This document shows, one piece after another, positions 18,765 to 28,734 of a stretch of DNA of 64,000 nt (positions within the stretch are counted from its first letter, which is position 1; each line of letters starts with the position of its first letter). The DNA comes from Roseomonas sp. GC11 (lineage in GTDB: Bacteria; Pseudomonadota; Alphaproteobacteria; Acetobacterales; Acetobacteraceae): positions 1-64,000 of the forward strand of contig NZ_JANFNY010000011.1 in the NCBI RefSeq assembly GCF_024437745.1, read 5' to 3'. The translations under genes were made by a program, and so were the position numbers. The notes under the pieces are model-generated. The model was given only the letters and a program-made list of their open reading frames with translations, had not been told where the DNA came from and made no database searches.

Positions 18765-20657
18765 TCAACCTCCCTCTTGCGGGGCGGGGGCGGAGATATA
18801 GCGGGCGGCGAATTCCGGGCCGGGGACGGGGCGGCCATAGAGCCAGCCCTGGACCTCGGCATAGCCCTCCTGGCGGAGGAATTCGGCCTGTTCGGGGTAT
18901 TCCACCCCTTCGGCATGGGCGCGGATGCCGAGGGTGTTGCTGAGGCCGACCATGGAATGGATGATGGCGCGGGCGTTGACGTCCTCGGCCATGGCCTGGA
19001 CGAAGCTGCGGTCGATCTTGATTTTGTCGAAGTGGAAGCGGCTGAGGTAGCCCAGGCTGGAATGGCCGGTGCCGAAATCATCCATGGCGATGCGCACGCC
19101 GAGGACGCGCAGGCGCTTGAGGGTGGCGATGACCTCGTCCGTGTCCTGGAGCAGGGCGGTCTCGGTGATTTCGAGTTCCAGGCGGCTGGCCGGCAGGGCG
19201 TAGCTGCGCAGCACGGCCTCGACCACCTCGGCCAGCCCGCCGCCGCGGAACTGCACGGCGGAGACGTTGACGGCGACGCTCATATGCTCGGGCCAGGAGG
19301 TGGCCTCGCGGCAGGCCTCGGCGAGTACCCAGAAGCCGATCTGGCTGATCAGCCCGCTTTCCTCGGCGAGGGGGATGAAGCGGTCGGGCGGCACGGGGCC
19401 GTGGCCGGGGCGGTTCCAGCGCAGCAGGGCCTCGGCGCCGATGACGCGGCCGGTGGGGAGGTCGACCAGCGGCTGGTAGGCGAGGTGGAATTCCTGGCGG
19501 GCGAGGGCGCGGCGGAGGTCGCGCTCCATGGCGCGGCGCTCCTCCAGGCACTGGTTCATCTCAGGGGCGAAGAGGCGGTGGCAGCCGCGCCCGGCCTGCT
19601 TGGCCTGATACATGGCGATATCGGCGTCATGGGCGAGCTGCGCGGCATTGGGGCGCTGGCCGGGCAGGCTGAGGGCGATGCCGATGGAGACGGCGGCGCT
19701 GACCTGGTTGCCGCTGAGGTCCACCGGCGGGGCGAGGAGCTGGATGAGCCGCTCGGCCAGGGCGGTGGCGGCCTCGGGCTGCGTGGCGCCGGTCTGGATG
19801 ATGGCGAATTCGTCGCCGCCGAGGCGGGCCAGGGTGTCGCTGGCGCGCAGCCCCTGGCTCATGCGGTGGGCGATCTCGCGCAGCAGCGCATCGCCGGCGC
19901 TGTGGCCGAGGGTGTCGTTGACCTCCTTGAAGCGGTCGAGGTCGAGATAGAGCAGGGCGACGCTGCTGTCCGTGGCCTCGGCCTCGCGGAGGTCGCGGGC
20001 GAGGCGCTCCTGGAAGCTGGCGCGGTTGGCGAGGCCGGTCAGCGTGTCATGGGCGGCGAGGTAGGCGGCGCGGCTCATCGCCTGGTCGAGCAGGCGCATC
20101 GGCAGCATGCGCAGCAGCAGGAAGGCCAGCAGCCCGACCGCGCCGCAGCCCAGGGCGATGAGGGCGGTGTGTTCCAGCTCCTCGCGCAGGGAGCGGATGA
20201 CGCGCACCTGGGCCACCACCTTGTCCTCCACCAGCACCGGGGCGCTGTGGGCGATGCGGGGCCAGGGCAGGCTTTCCTCCTCCGGGAAGGCCATCAGGGG
20301 CGTGCCGTCGGGGGCGAGGAGGAGGCGGTATTCGGCCGTGCTGTCGCTGGCGGCGGGGCTGAGGATCTGGGCGAGGCCGCGCTGGCCGCCCGGCTCCTCC
20401 AGCAGCCATGCCCGGCGGGAGACCTGGAAGGCGAGCAGGCTGGCGCGGGCGGTGAGCTCGCCTTCCTGCCGGGCGCGGCCGGCGAGGAAGTGGCTGGCGG
20501 GCGGCACCAGGGCGAGGGTCAGCGCCGCCACGGCCGCCAGCACGGAAATGAGGGAGATCAGCGGATTGGCATGTTTTTCCAGGCTGCCGCGCGCGGCGCG
20601 GCCGCGGCGCAGCCCGGCGGGCCGGCCGGTCAGGGGCGAGACAGGGTTGTGCAACAT
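18765..20657 (-). CDS. Membrane-anchored GGDEF-EAL c-di-GMP turnover protein
   Basis: The 630-residue protein has one membrane helix at about residues 33-55, an extracytoplasmic sensor region to about 160, a second helix at about 164-185, then GGDEF and EAL domains. The diguanylate cyclase motif GGDEF (280-284) is intact and preceded by an inhibitory-site RASD (271-274) at the right spacing. The EAL motif (409-411), QPLVDL, and DDFGTGHSSLGYL, needed for phosphodiesterase activity, are also intact. Both activities may therefore be present, and the net direction cannot be told from sequence. It lies just upstream of cysS on the same strand. Confidence 0.9.
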   Translation of the reverse strand: MLHNPVSPLTGRPAGLRRGRAARGSLEKHANPLISLISVLAAVAALTLALVPPASHFLAGRARQEGELTARASLLAFQVSRRAWLLEEPGGQRGLAQILSPAASDSTAEYRLLLAPDGTPLMAFPEEESLPWPRIAHSAPVLVEDKVVAQVRVIRSLREELEHTALIALGCGAVGLLAFLLLRMLPMRLLDQAMSRAAYLAAHDTLTGLANRASFQERLARDLREAEATDSSVALLYLDLDRFKEVNDTLGHSAGDALLREIAHRMSQGLRASDTLARLGGDEFAIIQTGATQPEAATALAERLIQLLAPPVDLSGNQVSAAVSIGIALSLPGQRPNAAQLAHDADIAMYQAKQAGRGCHRLFAPEMNQCLEERRAMERDLRRALARQEFHLAYQPLVDLPTGRVIGAEALLRWNRPGHGPVPPDRFIPLAEESGLISQIGFWVLAEACREATSWPEHMSVAVNVSAVQFRGGGLAEVVEAVLRSYALPASRLELEITETALLQDTDEVIATLKRLRVLGVRIAMDDFGTGHSSLGYLSRFHFDKIKIDRSFVQAMAEDVNARAIIHSMVGLSNTLGIRAHAEGVEYPEQAEFLRQEGYAEVQGWLYGRPVPGPEFAARYISAPAPQEGG

Positions 20658-20788
20658 CGGCGGCTTTCCCCCGGATGGGCCCGCGACGGCCGGCGGCCAC
20701 CGGGGGAGATTCCGCGAGATAGATTTCGATGTGATGAAGATCGCGCGAGGGTTGGGGCATCAGGGGGGAGCAGCCCCATTCTGATGCC

Positions 20789-21703
20789 TCACTCAGGCCG
20801 GGGCGGCTCCAGGGCGTCGGCGGGGGCCTGGCCGAGCAGGGCGCGGATCTCGCGCAGAAAGGCCTCCGCCCCGCGTGAGAGCGGCAGGCGGCTGGAGAAG
20901 AACGCCACGGCGTGGGAGGGGATGGCCGGCTCGAAGGGCCGCGCCGCCAGGGGCTGGCGGCGGTTGCCGGCGGAGAAGGGGTCGATCACCGCCACCCCCA
21001 CCCCGGCCTCGGCCAGGACGCGGGCGGTGTCGCCATAGCGGACCTCGACGGCGGGCTGGAAGGGTTCGCGCGCTTCCAGGAAGGCGGCGCGCAGGGCGGC
21101 GCCCATGCGCGTGCCGGCCTCCAGCGCGATCAGCGGCCAGGGGCGGAGCAGGGCCGGGGTCACCACCGCCTCGCGCATCAGCGGGTGGTCGGGCACGGCG
21201 ACGCAGACCATGCGCGCCGCCGCCAGCGGGCGCAGCGTCAGCCCCGGCCGCTCCTCCAGGCTGATGCCGAAGCCGAGTTCGGCCACGCCGCTTTCCACCC
21301 CCTCCACCACCTCGTCCAGCCGGCGGACATCGAAGGTGATGCGCAGCCGCGGCTGGCGCGCCAGCATCCGCCGCAGCGCCGCCGGGATGACGCCATGGCC
21401 GAGCGGCGGCGTGGCGAGCAGGCGCAGCCGCCCCGTCTTGTCCTGCCGCAATTCCTGCAGCCGTGCCTCCAGCGCCGCGTGCTGGGCGAAGAGGCTCTCG
21501 GATTCCGCGTGGATCAGCCGTGCCGCCTCGGTGGGGTAGAGGCGGTTGTTCACCCGCTCGAAGAGGGGGAAGCCGAGCTGCGCCTCCATCTGCTTCACCG
21601 CGTGGCTGACGGCGGGCTGCGACATGCCGAGCACCCGGCCGGCCGCCATGGTGGTCTGGTGGCGCAGCAGGGCGCGGAGGATCTCAAGCTGGCGCAGGGT
21701 CAT
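20789..21703 (-). CDS. LysR family transcriptional regulator of the carbamoylase operon
   Basis: The 304-residue regulator has an N-terminal helix-turn-helix (MTLRQLEILRALLRHQTTMAAGRVLGMSQPAVSHAVKQME) and a LysR substrate-binding domain from about residue 90. It is divergent from the amidase gene at 21913 with a 209-base AT-rich control region between them, so it probably controls the transport/hydrolase operon. The region around its start codon is a tandem 13-bp duplication, giving three closely spaced ATGs on this strand, not all in frame. The chosen start gives the standard LysR N-terminus. Confidence 0.87.
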   Translation of the reverse strand: MTLRQLEILRALLRHQTTMAAGRVLGMSQPAVSHAVKQMEAQLGFPLFERVNNRLYPTEAARLIHAESESLFAQHAALEARLQELRQDKTGRLRLLATPPLGHGVIPAALRRMLARQPRLRITFDVRRLDEVVEGVESGVAELGFGISLEERPGLTLRPLAAARMVCVAVPDHPLMREAVVTPALLRPWPLIALEAGTRMGAALRAAFLEAREPFQPAVEVRYGDTARVLAEAGVGVAVIDPFSAGNRRQPLAARPFEPAIPSHAVAFFSSRLPLSRGAEAFLREIRALLGQAPADALEPPRPE

Positions 21704-21726
21704 GCGGGCAGGTCATGCGGGCAGGT
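21701..21726. repeat. Tandem 13-bp duplication over the LysR start codon
   Basis: CATGCGGGCAGGT occurs twice in direct succession (21701-21713, 21714-21726), followed by a further CATGA at 21727. The first copy contains the complement of the LysR ATG. The upstream ATGs are out of frame with the gene by 13 and 26 bases, so they could act as decoy starts. Confidence 0.7.
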
Positions 21727-21819
21727 CATGAATCAGGTCGGGGAGGGGAGGGAGCAGGGGGAGGGAGTAGGGTCACGATCTGGGCAGAGTATAAATGAAC
21801 TGAATAAGGTTCCGCGATA

Positions 21820-21838
21820 AATCATTAAGAAAATGATT
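21820..21838. promoter_or_regulatory. AT-rich palindrome in the LysR/carbamoylase promoter region
   Basis: AATCATT-N5-AATGATT is a perfect 7-bp inverted repeat 75-93 bases before the amidase start, within the most AT-rich stretch of this region (about 21788-21842). It fits a LysR-type operator at a divergent promoter. Confidence 0.5.
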
Positions 21839-21912
21839 GATAGGCCTGCTTTCTGTGCGATCCTCCGCCGCATCGCCGCCCCGCGCGGGCGGCTCAGACG
21901 AAGGTCGCCCCC

Positions 21913-22866
21913 ATGCCCCGTATCCTGCGCGTCGCCGCGGCCCAGATGGGCCCCACACAACGGAAGGACAGCCGCCCGCAGACCCTGGCCCGCATGATCG
22001 CCCTGCTGGAGCAGGCGGCGGCGCAGGGCGCGAAGCTGGTGGTCTTCCCCGAGCTCGCCTTCACCACCTTCTTCCCGCGCTGGCTGCTGGAGGGGGCGGA
22101 ACTCGACACCTATTTCGAGACGGAGCTGCCCGGCCCGGCGACGCAGCCGCTCTTCGACCGCGCCCGCGAACTCGGCGTCGGCTTCTATGTCGGCTATGCC
22201 GAGAAGACGCCCGAGGGGAAGCACTTCAACAGCGCCGTCACCGTCGGGCCGGATGGCGCCATCCTGCAGAAATACCGCAAGGTGCACCTGCCCGGCTCCG
22301 TCGAGCCGCGCCCCAATGCGCGCTTCCAGCAGCTGGAGAAGCGCTATTTCGAATATGGCGACCTCGGCTTCCCCGCCTTCTACGGCCCGGAGGGCTGGGG
22401 CGCGCCGGTGCTCGGCATGCTGGTCTGCAATGACCGCCGCTGGCCGGAAGCCTGGCGCGTCTATGGCCTGCAGGGGCTGGAGATGCTGCTGGTCGGCTAC
22501 AACTCCGCCGCCTACGACCCCAATGGCGGCGAGACGGAGGATGCCGGGCTGCGCACCTTCCATTCCCAGCTTTCCGCCCAGTCCAACGCCTATATGAACG
22601 CCGCCTGGGCGGTGGCCGTGGCCAAGGCGGGGGATGAGGATGGCTCGGGCCTGATCGGCGGCTCCTGCATCGTCGATCCCAATGGCCGCATCGTCGCCGA
22701 GGCGAAGACCCTGGCCGATGAGGTGATCCTGGCCGATTGCGACCTCGACCTCTGCGCCCAGGGCAAGGAGAAGATGTTCAACTTCGCCCAGCACCGCCGG
22801 CCCGAGATGTATGGCCTGATCACCAGCCGCACCGGCGCCGAGAAGCCGGCCCGCAAGGTGGGCTGA
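21913..22866 (+). CDS. N-carbamoyl-D-amino-acid hydrolase-type amidase (nitrilase superfamily)
   Basis: The 317-residue enzyme is predicted to hydrolyse N-carbamoyl amino acids or related ureido compounds to the amine, CO2 and ammonia. The nitrilase triad is visible: Glu47 in VFPELAF, Lys123 in YRKVHLPG and Cys172 in VCNDRRWPE. These positions are very close to those of known D-carbamoylases, and the EPRPNARFQQLEKRYFEYGD loop is typical of them. It is the first gene of an operon with an ABC transporter and two more hydrolases. The exact substrate and stereospecificity cannot be read from sequence. Confidence 0.85.
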   Translation: MPRILRVAAAQMGPTQRKDSRPQTLARMIALLEQAAAQGAKLVVFPELAFTTFFPRWLLEGAELDTYFETELPGPATQPLFDRARELGVGFYVGYAEKTPEGKHFNSAVTVGPDGAILQKYRKVHLPGSVEPRPNARFQQLEKRYFEYGDLGFPAFYGPEGWGAPVLGMLVCNDRRWPEAWRVYGLQGLEMLLVGYNSAAYDPNGGETEDAGLRTFHSQLSAQSNAYMNAAWAVAVAKAGDEDGSGLIGGSCIVDPNGRIVAEAKTLADEVILADCDLDLCAQGKEKMFNFAQHRRPEMYGLITSRTGAEKPARKVG

Positions 22867-22871
22867 GGCCG

Positions 22872-23716
22872 ATGGCGCAGGGCCAGACTTCTCCTTCTCC
22901 ACCGGACATCGCCCACTACACCCATGTCCCCAACCGCCACTGGGGGCGCTGGGCGGCGGTCGCGGCCATCCTGCTGCTGCTGGCCGCGCTCGCGCGCGCC
23001 TTCGCGGTGGGGCAGATCGAATGGGCCTTCGTCGGCCGCTTCTTCACCGCCCCGGCCATCATGGCCGGGCTGGTGAACACGCTGTGGATGACCTTCGGCG
23101 CCATGGCCCTCGGCATCGCGCTCGGCGTCGTCACGGCGGTGATGCGCATGTCGCCCAACCCGGTGCTGCAGGGCGTGGCCATGGGCTACGCCTGGCTCTT
23201 CCGCGGCACGCCGGTCATCCTCCAGCTGCTGCTGTGGTTCAACCTGGCGCTGATCTTCCCCCGCCTCGGCCTCGGGGAGTGGTCGGTCCGCACGGTGGAT
23301 GTGATGACGCCGGCGCTCGCCGCCCTGCTCGGCCTCGGCATCAACCAGGGGGCCTATACCTCCGAGGTGATCCGCGCCGGCATGCTCTCCGTCGATGCCG
23401 GGCAGTATGAGGCCGCCAAGGCCATCGGCATGACGCGGCTGAAGGCGCTGCGCCGCATCATCTTCCCGCAGGCGATGAAGGTGGTGATCCCGCCACTCGG
23501 CAACGAGTTCATCGGCATGGTGAAGCTGACCTCGCTCGCCAGCGTCATCCAGTTCGCCGAGATCCTGCACGCCGCGCAGAACATCTACTACGCCAATTCC
23601 CGCGTCATCGAGCTGCTGATCGTCGCCGCCATCTGGTACCTGATCATCGTCTCCATCCTGACGCCGCTCCAGATGCTGCTGGAACGCCGCTTCGCCCGCG
23701 GCACGGGAGGCACCCG

Positions 23717-23720
<4 letters not shown>
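22872..23720 (+). CDS. Polar amino acid ABC transporter permease
   Basis: The 282-residue membrane protein of the HisMQ/GlnP type has about five to six helices. The EAA loop that docks to the ATPase reads [23 protein letters not shown] near residue 185. The N-terminal 25 residues are hydrophilic. Only one permease gene is present, so a homodimer is expected. It starts five bases after the amidase stop and ends in a 4-base ATGA overlap with the ATPase gene, so the genes are co-translated. The substrate is probably the compound degraded by the flanking hydrolases. Confidence 0.88.
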
Positions 23721-24511
<791 letters not shown>

Positions 24512-24524
24512 AGGGAACAGGATC

Positions 24525-25361
24525 ATGTTCAGGAAAACGCTGCTGGCCGCGACCGCGCTCGCCCTGCCGCTGCTGGCCTCCCTCGCCGCCGGGGCGGCGG
24601 AGCTGCCGTCGCACATCAAATCGCGCGGCGCCATCATCGCCGCCATCGTGCCGAACTACCCGCCGCTCGAAATGCGCGACCCGCAGACCAACCAGCTCAC
24701 CGGCTTCGATGTCGAGCTGGGCGAGGCCATCGCGGCGAAGCTCGGCGTGAAGATGCAGTGGCAGGAAACCAGCTTCGACCAGATGCTGGCCTCGGTGCGC
24801 ACCGGCCGCGTGGACATCATCCTCTCCGGCATGTCCGACCTGAAGTCGCGCCAGGAGACGGCGACCTTCATCGACTATCTGCGCTCGGGCAGCCAGTTCT
24901 TCACCCAGGCCAGCCGCGCGGCGGAATTCCCCAACCCGGAGGCGCTGTGCGGCAAGAAGGTGGGCGCCAGCCGCCGCACCGCCCTGCCGAACGACATCAA
25001 GGCCTTCAGTGACGCCAACTGCGTCGCCAAGGGCCGCCCGGCGATCGAATACGTGCCGACGGAAGGCTCCGCCGACGCCCGCACCCAGCTGCGCCAGGGC
25101 CGCATCGACGCCGCCATGCAGGGCGGCGAGACGCTGCCCTACATCATGGGCCTGGAGCCCAACACCTACGCCCCCGTCGGCGAGCCGGTGCGCTACACCC
25201 TGATGGGCATCGCCACCGGCAAGGACGAGGCGAAGCTCCAGCAGGCCCTCGTCGAGGCGCTGAAGGCCCTCCAGGCCGATGGCACCTATGCCCGCCTCGC
25301 CGAGAAGTGGCAGCTGGCGCCGTCGAAGATCCCGGAGATCCAGGTCAATGCCGGTGAGTGA
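24525..25361 (+). CDS. ABC transporter substrate-binding protein, family 3 (first of two)
   Basis: The 278-residue periplasmic binding protein has a signal peptide (residues 1-24, ending AGAAE) and the amino-acid-binding fold: GAIIAAIVPNYPPLEMRDPQTNQLTGFDVELGEAIAAKLG is the first conserved region. GRVDIILSGMSDLKSRQE holds ligand-contact residues. Two Cys residues (in EALCGKK and DANCVAK) could form a disulfide. It lies 13 bases after the ATPase gene and overlaps the next gene by 14 bases. Confidence 0.87.
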   Translation: MFRKTLLAATALALPLLASLAAGAAELPSHIKSRGAIIAAIVPNYPPLEMRDPQTNQLTGFDVELGEAIAAKLGVKMQWQETSFDQMLASVRTGRVDIILSGMSDLKSRQETATFIDYLRSGSQFFTQASRAAEFPNPEALCGKKVGASRRTALPNDIKAFSDANCVAKGRPAIEYVPTEGSADARTQLRQGRIDAAMQGGETLPYIMGLEPNTYAPVGEPVRYTLMGIATGKDEAKLQQALVEALKALQADGTYARLAEKWQLAPSKIPEIQVNAGE

Positions 25362-26247
25362 TCCCGCGCTGAAGGCAGGGCTCGACGCCCTGCCGCTGCT
25401 GCCCGCCAACCGCGCGCCGCTGGCGCCGGAATACCCCTGGCCGGCGGGCCACCAGGCGGCGATGTTCCTCTCCTTCGACGTCGATGCCGAAACCGCCTGG
25501 ACGGCCAAGGACCCCGCCCGCTACGGCGAGCTGGTCACCATGTCCTTCGGCGGCTACGAGGCCCGCGTCGGCACGGCGAAGCTGCTGGAGCTGCTGCGCC
25601 AGCAGGGGCTGAAGGCCACCTTCTTCATCACCGGCTGGTCCGTCGAGGCGCATCCGGCGATGTGCGAGGCCATCCTGAAGGATGGGCACGAGATCGGCCA
25701 CCACGGCTTCCACCACGTCATGCCCCAGCCCGGCGACCCGATGCTGGTGGAAGAGGTGGATCGCGGGCTGGAGGCGCTGAAGCGCCGCCTCGGCGTGGTG
25801 CCCAAGGGCTACCGCGCCCCCTCCGGCGAGTTCTGCGAGGAACTCCGCGTCCTGCTGAAGGAACGCGGGCTGGTCTACACCTCCTCCTTCCGCGACGATG
25901 TGCGGCCCTACCGCCACCGCCTCGCCGATGGCACGCCGGGGCTGGTCGAACTGCCGGTGACGGCGAGCTATGACGACTGGCTGCTCGGCCTCTCCCAGCG
26001 CTACAGCCGCCACACCCTGCTGACGCGCGAACAGGTCCTCTCGCTCTGGACCGACGAACTCGCCGAACTGCGCGACTGGGGCGCCATGGCCACCACCGTG
26101 CTGCACCCGCAATGCAGCGGCCGCCCCATGCGCCTGCGCCTGCTGCGCGACTTCCTCACCCATGCCCGCGCCTATGGCGATGTGTGGATCACCACCGGGG
26201 AAGAGATCGCGTCGCACTTCATCGCCTGCGAGCAGAAGGCCGGCTGA
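25348..26247 (+). CDS. Polysaccharide deacetylase-fold hydrolase (allantoinase/PuuE-like candidate)
   Basis: The 299-residue NodB-homology protein has the metal-site motifs SFDVDAE (residues of about 35-41) and HEIGHHGFHH (His-x3-His), and the RAPSGEF motif 3. It lacks a signal peptide, so it acts in the cytoplasm rather than on cell-wall polymer. The same fold includes PuuE, an allantoinase that opens a cyclic ureide. Given its position among an N-carbamoyl amidase and an amidohydrolase, a ring-opening or amide-hydrolysing role on a small imported molecule is more likely than polysaccharide deacetylation. This is inference from context. A GTG at 25354 is an alternative start. Confidence 0.72.
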   Translation: MPVSDPALKAGLDALPLLPANRAPLAPEYPWPAGHQAAMFLSFDVDAETAWTAKDPARYGELVTMSFGGYEARVGTAKLLELLRQQGLKATFFITGWSVEAHPAMCEAILKDGHEIGHHGFHHVMPQPGDPMLVEEVDRGLEALKRRLGVVPKGYRAPSGEFCEELRVLLKERGLVYTSSFRDDVRPYRHRLADGTPGLVELPVTASYDDWLLGLSQRYSRHTLLTREQVLSLWTDELAELRDWGAMATTVLHPQCSGRPMRLRLLRDFLTHARAYGDVWITTGEEIASHFIACEQKAG

Positions 26248-26308
26248 ACCGGCCTCCCCGCCTCTGCGACCGCGTCACGACCACGGCACATCCTTCAGGA
26301 GACTTCGC

Positions 26309-27163
26309 ATGATGTCCTTCAAGCGTATCCTGGCGGCGGGCCTGGCCGTGGCGCTGGCCGGCGCCCTGCCGGCCGCCCAGCCTGCCGCGGCCCAGCAGAC
26401 CGCCAGCCTGCCGGAGGCCATCCGCGCCGCCGGCTTCCTCCGCGTCGGCATCGAGGCCACCTATCCGCCCATGGCCTACAAGGACCCGGAGACCAATGAG
26501 CGGCGCGGCGTGAATGTCGATCTCGTCACCGCCATCGGGCGCGATCTCGGCATCGAGATCCGCTGGGAGGAAATGTCCTTCGAGCAGATCATCAACTCCA
26601 TCGCCACCGGCCGCATCGACTTCAGCGGCACCTCGATGACCGACCTGCCGGCGCGGCGTGAGAAGATGAGCTTCGTGGACTACATCACCACCGGCGGGCA
26701 GCTCTTCACCACCCGCGCCCTGGCCGCCTCCATCCGCGAGGCCACCGATTTCTGTGGCAAATCCGTCTCCACGCCGCGCTTCACCAACTACTTCCCCTCG
26801 GCCCAGGCCTGGAGCGAGAAGGCCTGTGCCGGCAAGGCACCGATGCAGGTGGTGGGCAGCAATGGCGCCACCGCCTCGCGCACCGACCTGCGCCAGGAAC
26901 GCACCCAGGGCGCCATCCTCGGCGCCGAATTCGTCGCCCACCTGGCCCGCACCGAGCCGGAGAACTGGGTGGCGGTGGGCAAGCCCATCACCGACAACCT
27001 CTCGGGGCTGGCCTTCCCGAAGGAGTCCGTGGCGCTGCGCGATGCCATCGCCGCCTCGCTGCAAAGGCTCGTTGATAATGGCACTTATGGCGCCATCCTG
27101 CGCAGGCATGGCATCGAGGCGCAGGCCATCCGCACCGTCAGCGTGGATGCTGGTCAGCCCTGA
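26309..27163 (+). CDS. ABC transporter substrate-binding protein, family 3 (second)
   Basis: The 284-residue binding protein has a signal peptide (about 1-29, ending PAAAQ). It has the same fold as the binding protein at 24525 (EATYPPMAYKDPETNERRGVNVDLVTAIGRDLGIEI) but is clearly diverged from it. GRIDFSGTSMTDLPARREKMSFVDY is the ligand-contact region. CAGGAGAC lies upstream; the second ATG at 26312 is equally possible. No second permease is present, so the two binding proteins probably share one transporter or bind related substrates. Confidence 0.86.
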   Translation: MMSFKRILAAGLAVALAGALPAAQPAAAQQTASLPEAIRAAGFLRVGIEATYPPMAYKDPETNERRGVNVDLVTAIGRDLGIEIRWEEMSFEQIINSIATGRIDFSGTSMTDLPARREKMSFVDYITTGGQLFTTRALAASIREATDFCGKSVSTPRFTNYFPSAQAWSEKACAGKAPMQVVGSNGATASRTDLRQERTQGAILGAEFVAHLARTEPENWVAVGKPITDNLSGLAFPKESVALRDAIAASLQRLVDNGTYGAILRRHGIEAQAIRTVSVDAGQP

Positions 27164-27170
27164 GAAGTCT

Positions 27171-27232
27171 TGCAGGGGGCGCCGCCCCCTGCACCCCCGC
27201 CGGGGAGGCAAGGGCCTCCCCGGACCCCGCCT
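27171..27232. repeat. Family B-type GC-hairpin element, copy 4
   Basis: A TGCAGGGGGC hairpin (27171-27193) and a CCGGGGAGGC/GGCCTCCCCGG hairpin (27200-27222) are followed by ACCCCGCC. It lies inside the operon, between the second binding-protein gene and the amidohydrolase, 10 bases before the latter's start region. Confidence 0.65.
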
Positions 27233-27249
27233 TCCGTGGATGTCCCCGC

Positions 27250-28647
27250 ATGGATCTGTTGATCGTCAACGCCGCCCTCGTCACCTGCGATGATCAGCGG
27301 CGCGTGCTCGCCCGGCAGGGCATCCTGGTGCGCGGCAACAGGATCGTGGCCACCGGGGAGAGCGCGGCGCTGGAAGCGGCGCATCCGGACGTGGAGCGCT
27401 TCGATGCGCGCGGCCTCGCCGTGCTGCCGGGCTTCATCAACGCCCATACCCACACCGTCCTCACCGCCCTGCGCGGCTCGGTCGAGGATTGGGACGGGGA
27501 TATGATCTACGGCTATATGTCGCCCGTCTCCTACACCATGACCGACGAGGAACGCGCGGTCATGGCCATGCTGGGCTGCGTCGAGGCCATCCGCAGCGGC
27601 ACGACCACCCTCGTCGATCCCTTCCGGCACGTGCTTTCCTATGGCGGGGCGATGGCCTCCACCGGGCTGCGCCTCTGGCTCTCCGAAAGCTGCGCCGATA
27701 TCGACACGCGCAAAATCCGCCATGGCGACTACAGCGAGGACCCTGCCTTCGGCGCGCAGTTCCTCGACCGCGCGGAAGCCATGATCGAGGCCCTGCACGG
27801 CAGCCATGGCGACCGCGTGCGCTGCCAGGTGGCGGCCCATGCGCCGGACAACTGCTCGCCCGCCATGCTGCGCCGCCTGCTCGACCTCGCGGCGCGGCAT
27901 GGGCTGACGCGCACCGTGCATCTCTCGCAGAGCCCGGGGGAGGGCAAGGCGGTGATGGCGGCGCGCGGCACCACCTCGGCCGCCTATCTGGACCGCGAGG
28001 GCTTCCTGGGGCCGGACCTCACCGCCGCGCACTGGACCTTCTGCACGCCCGCGGACATCGAATTGCTGGCGGCGCGCGGCGTCACCATGGCGCATACGCC
28101 GGCCAGCATCTCCCGCCGCCGCGGCATGCATCAGGCGAAGCTGGGGCTGATCCGCGATGCCGGGGTGCGCGTCGTCTTCGGCAGCGACAACATGACCGAG
28201 GACATGTTCCAGGCCATGACCATCGGCTCCATCCTGCATCGCACGGGGCGGGGCAGGGCGGTGGAAGGCGGCGTGACCCCCGGCCCGGATGCCATCCTGG
28301 ACGCGGTGACGCGTGACGCCGCCGCCAGCGTCGGCGCGGCGGCGGAGATCGGCCGCATCCTCCCCGGCTACAAGGCGGACCTCACCTTCATCGACCTGAA
28401 CACGCCGGCGCTGCGCCCGGTGATCCGCCTTGTCTCCAGCATCGTGCATTACGGCCATCCGGGGGCCGTGCATTCGGTGATGGTGGATGGAGAATTCGTG
28501 CTGCGCGACCGCCGCGTGCTGACGGTGGATGAGCCGGCCCTGCTGCGCGAGGCGCAGGCCGTCACCCGCCGGGTCTGGGAGCGCATGATCGCCCAGAACC
28601 CCGATCTGGCCCGCCCCGAGGCGGACCTCCCCTGGCTGGACCTTTAA
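27250..28647 (+). CDS. Amidohydrolase, TRZ/ATZ (cytosine/adenosine deaminase-like) family
   Basis: This 465-residue metal-dependent hydrolase acts on cyclic amidines or amides such as nucleobase-like rings. The metal ligands are visible: H66 and H68 in FINAHTHT, H224 in TVHLSQSPGEG with E231 nearby, and D313 in FGSDNMTED. The N-terminal and C-terminal segments form the small beta-sandwich domain around a TIM barrel. It is the last gene of the carbamoylase/ABC operon. Together these genes suggest import and stepwise hydrolysis of a cyclic or ureido nitrogen compound. The substrate is not assignable. Confidence 0.83.
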   Translation: MDLLIVNAALVTCDDQRRVLARQGILVRGNRIVATGESAALEAAHPDVERFDARGLAVLPGFINAHTHTVLTALRGSVEDWDGDMIYGYMSPVSYTMTDEERAVMAMLGCVEAIRSGTTTLVDPFRHVLSYGGAMASTGLRLWLSESCADIDTRKIRHGDYSEDPAFGAQFLDRAEAMIEALHGSHGDRVRCQVAAHAPDNCSPAMLRRLLDLAARHGLTRTVHLSQSPGEGKAVMAARGTTSAAYLDREGFLGPDLTAAHWTFCTPADIELLAARGVTMAHTPASISRRRGMHQAKLGLIRDAGVRVVFGSDNMTEDMFQAMTIGSILHRTGRGRAVEGGVTPGPDAILDAVTRDAAASVGAAAEIGRILPGYKADLTFIDLNTPALRPVIRLVSSIVHYGHPGAVHSVMVDGEFVLRDRRVLTVDEPALLREAQAVTRRVWERMIAQNPDLARPEADLPWLDL

Positions 28648-28663
28648 CCCCGGCTTTCTGACA

Positions 28664-28730
28664 GCGGGGTCCGGGGGGACCTCGTCCCCCCGGCGGGAGA
28701 GGTCTGGAGAGGGCGGAGCCCTCTCCGGGA
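28664..28730. repeat. Family B-type GC-hairpin element, copy 5
   Basis: A CCGGGGGGAC/GTCCCCCCGG hairpin (28671-28693) is followed by a GAGAGGGC/GCCCTCTC hairpin (28707-28725). It occupies the convergent gap between the amidohydrolase and the small gene at 28735. Confidence 0.7.
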
Positions 28731-28734
28731 CGGG

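Noticed and set aside
18708-21038. 776-codon frame on the plus strand across the GGDEF-EAL and LysR genes
   Set aside because: Low-complexity Gly/Ala/His translation opposite clearly conserved genes; no ribosome-binding site and no recognisable fold.
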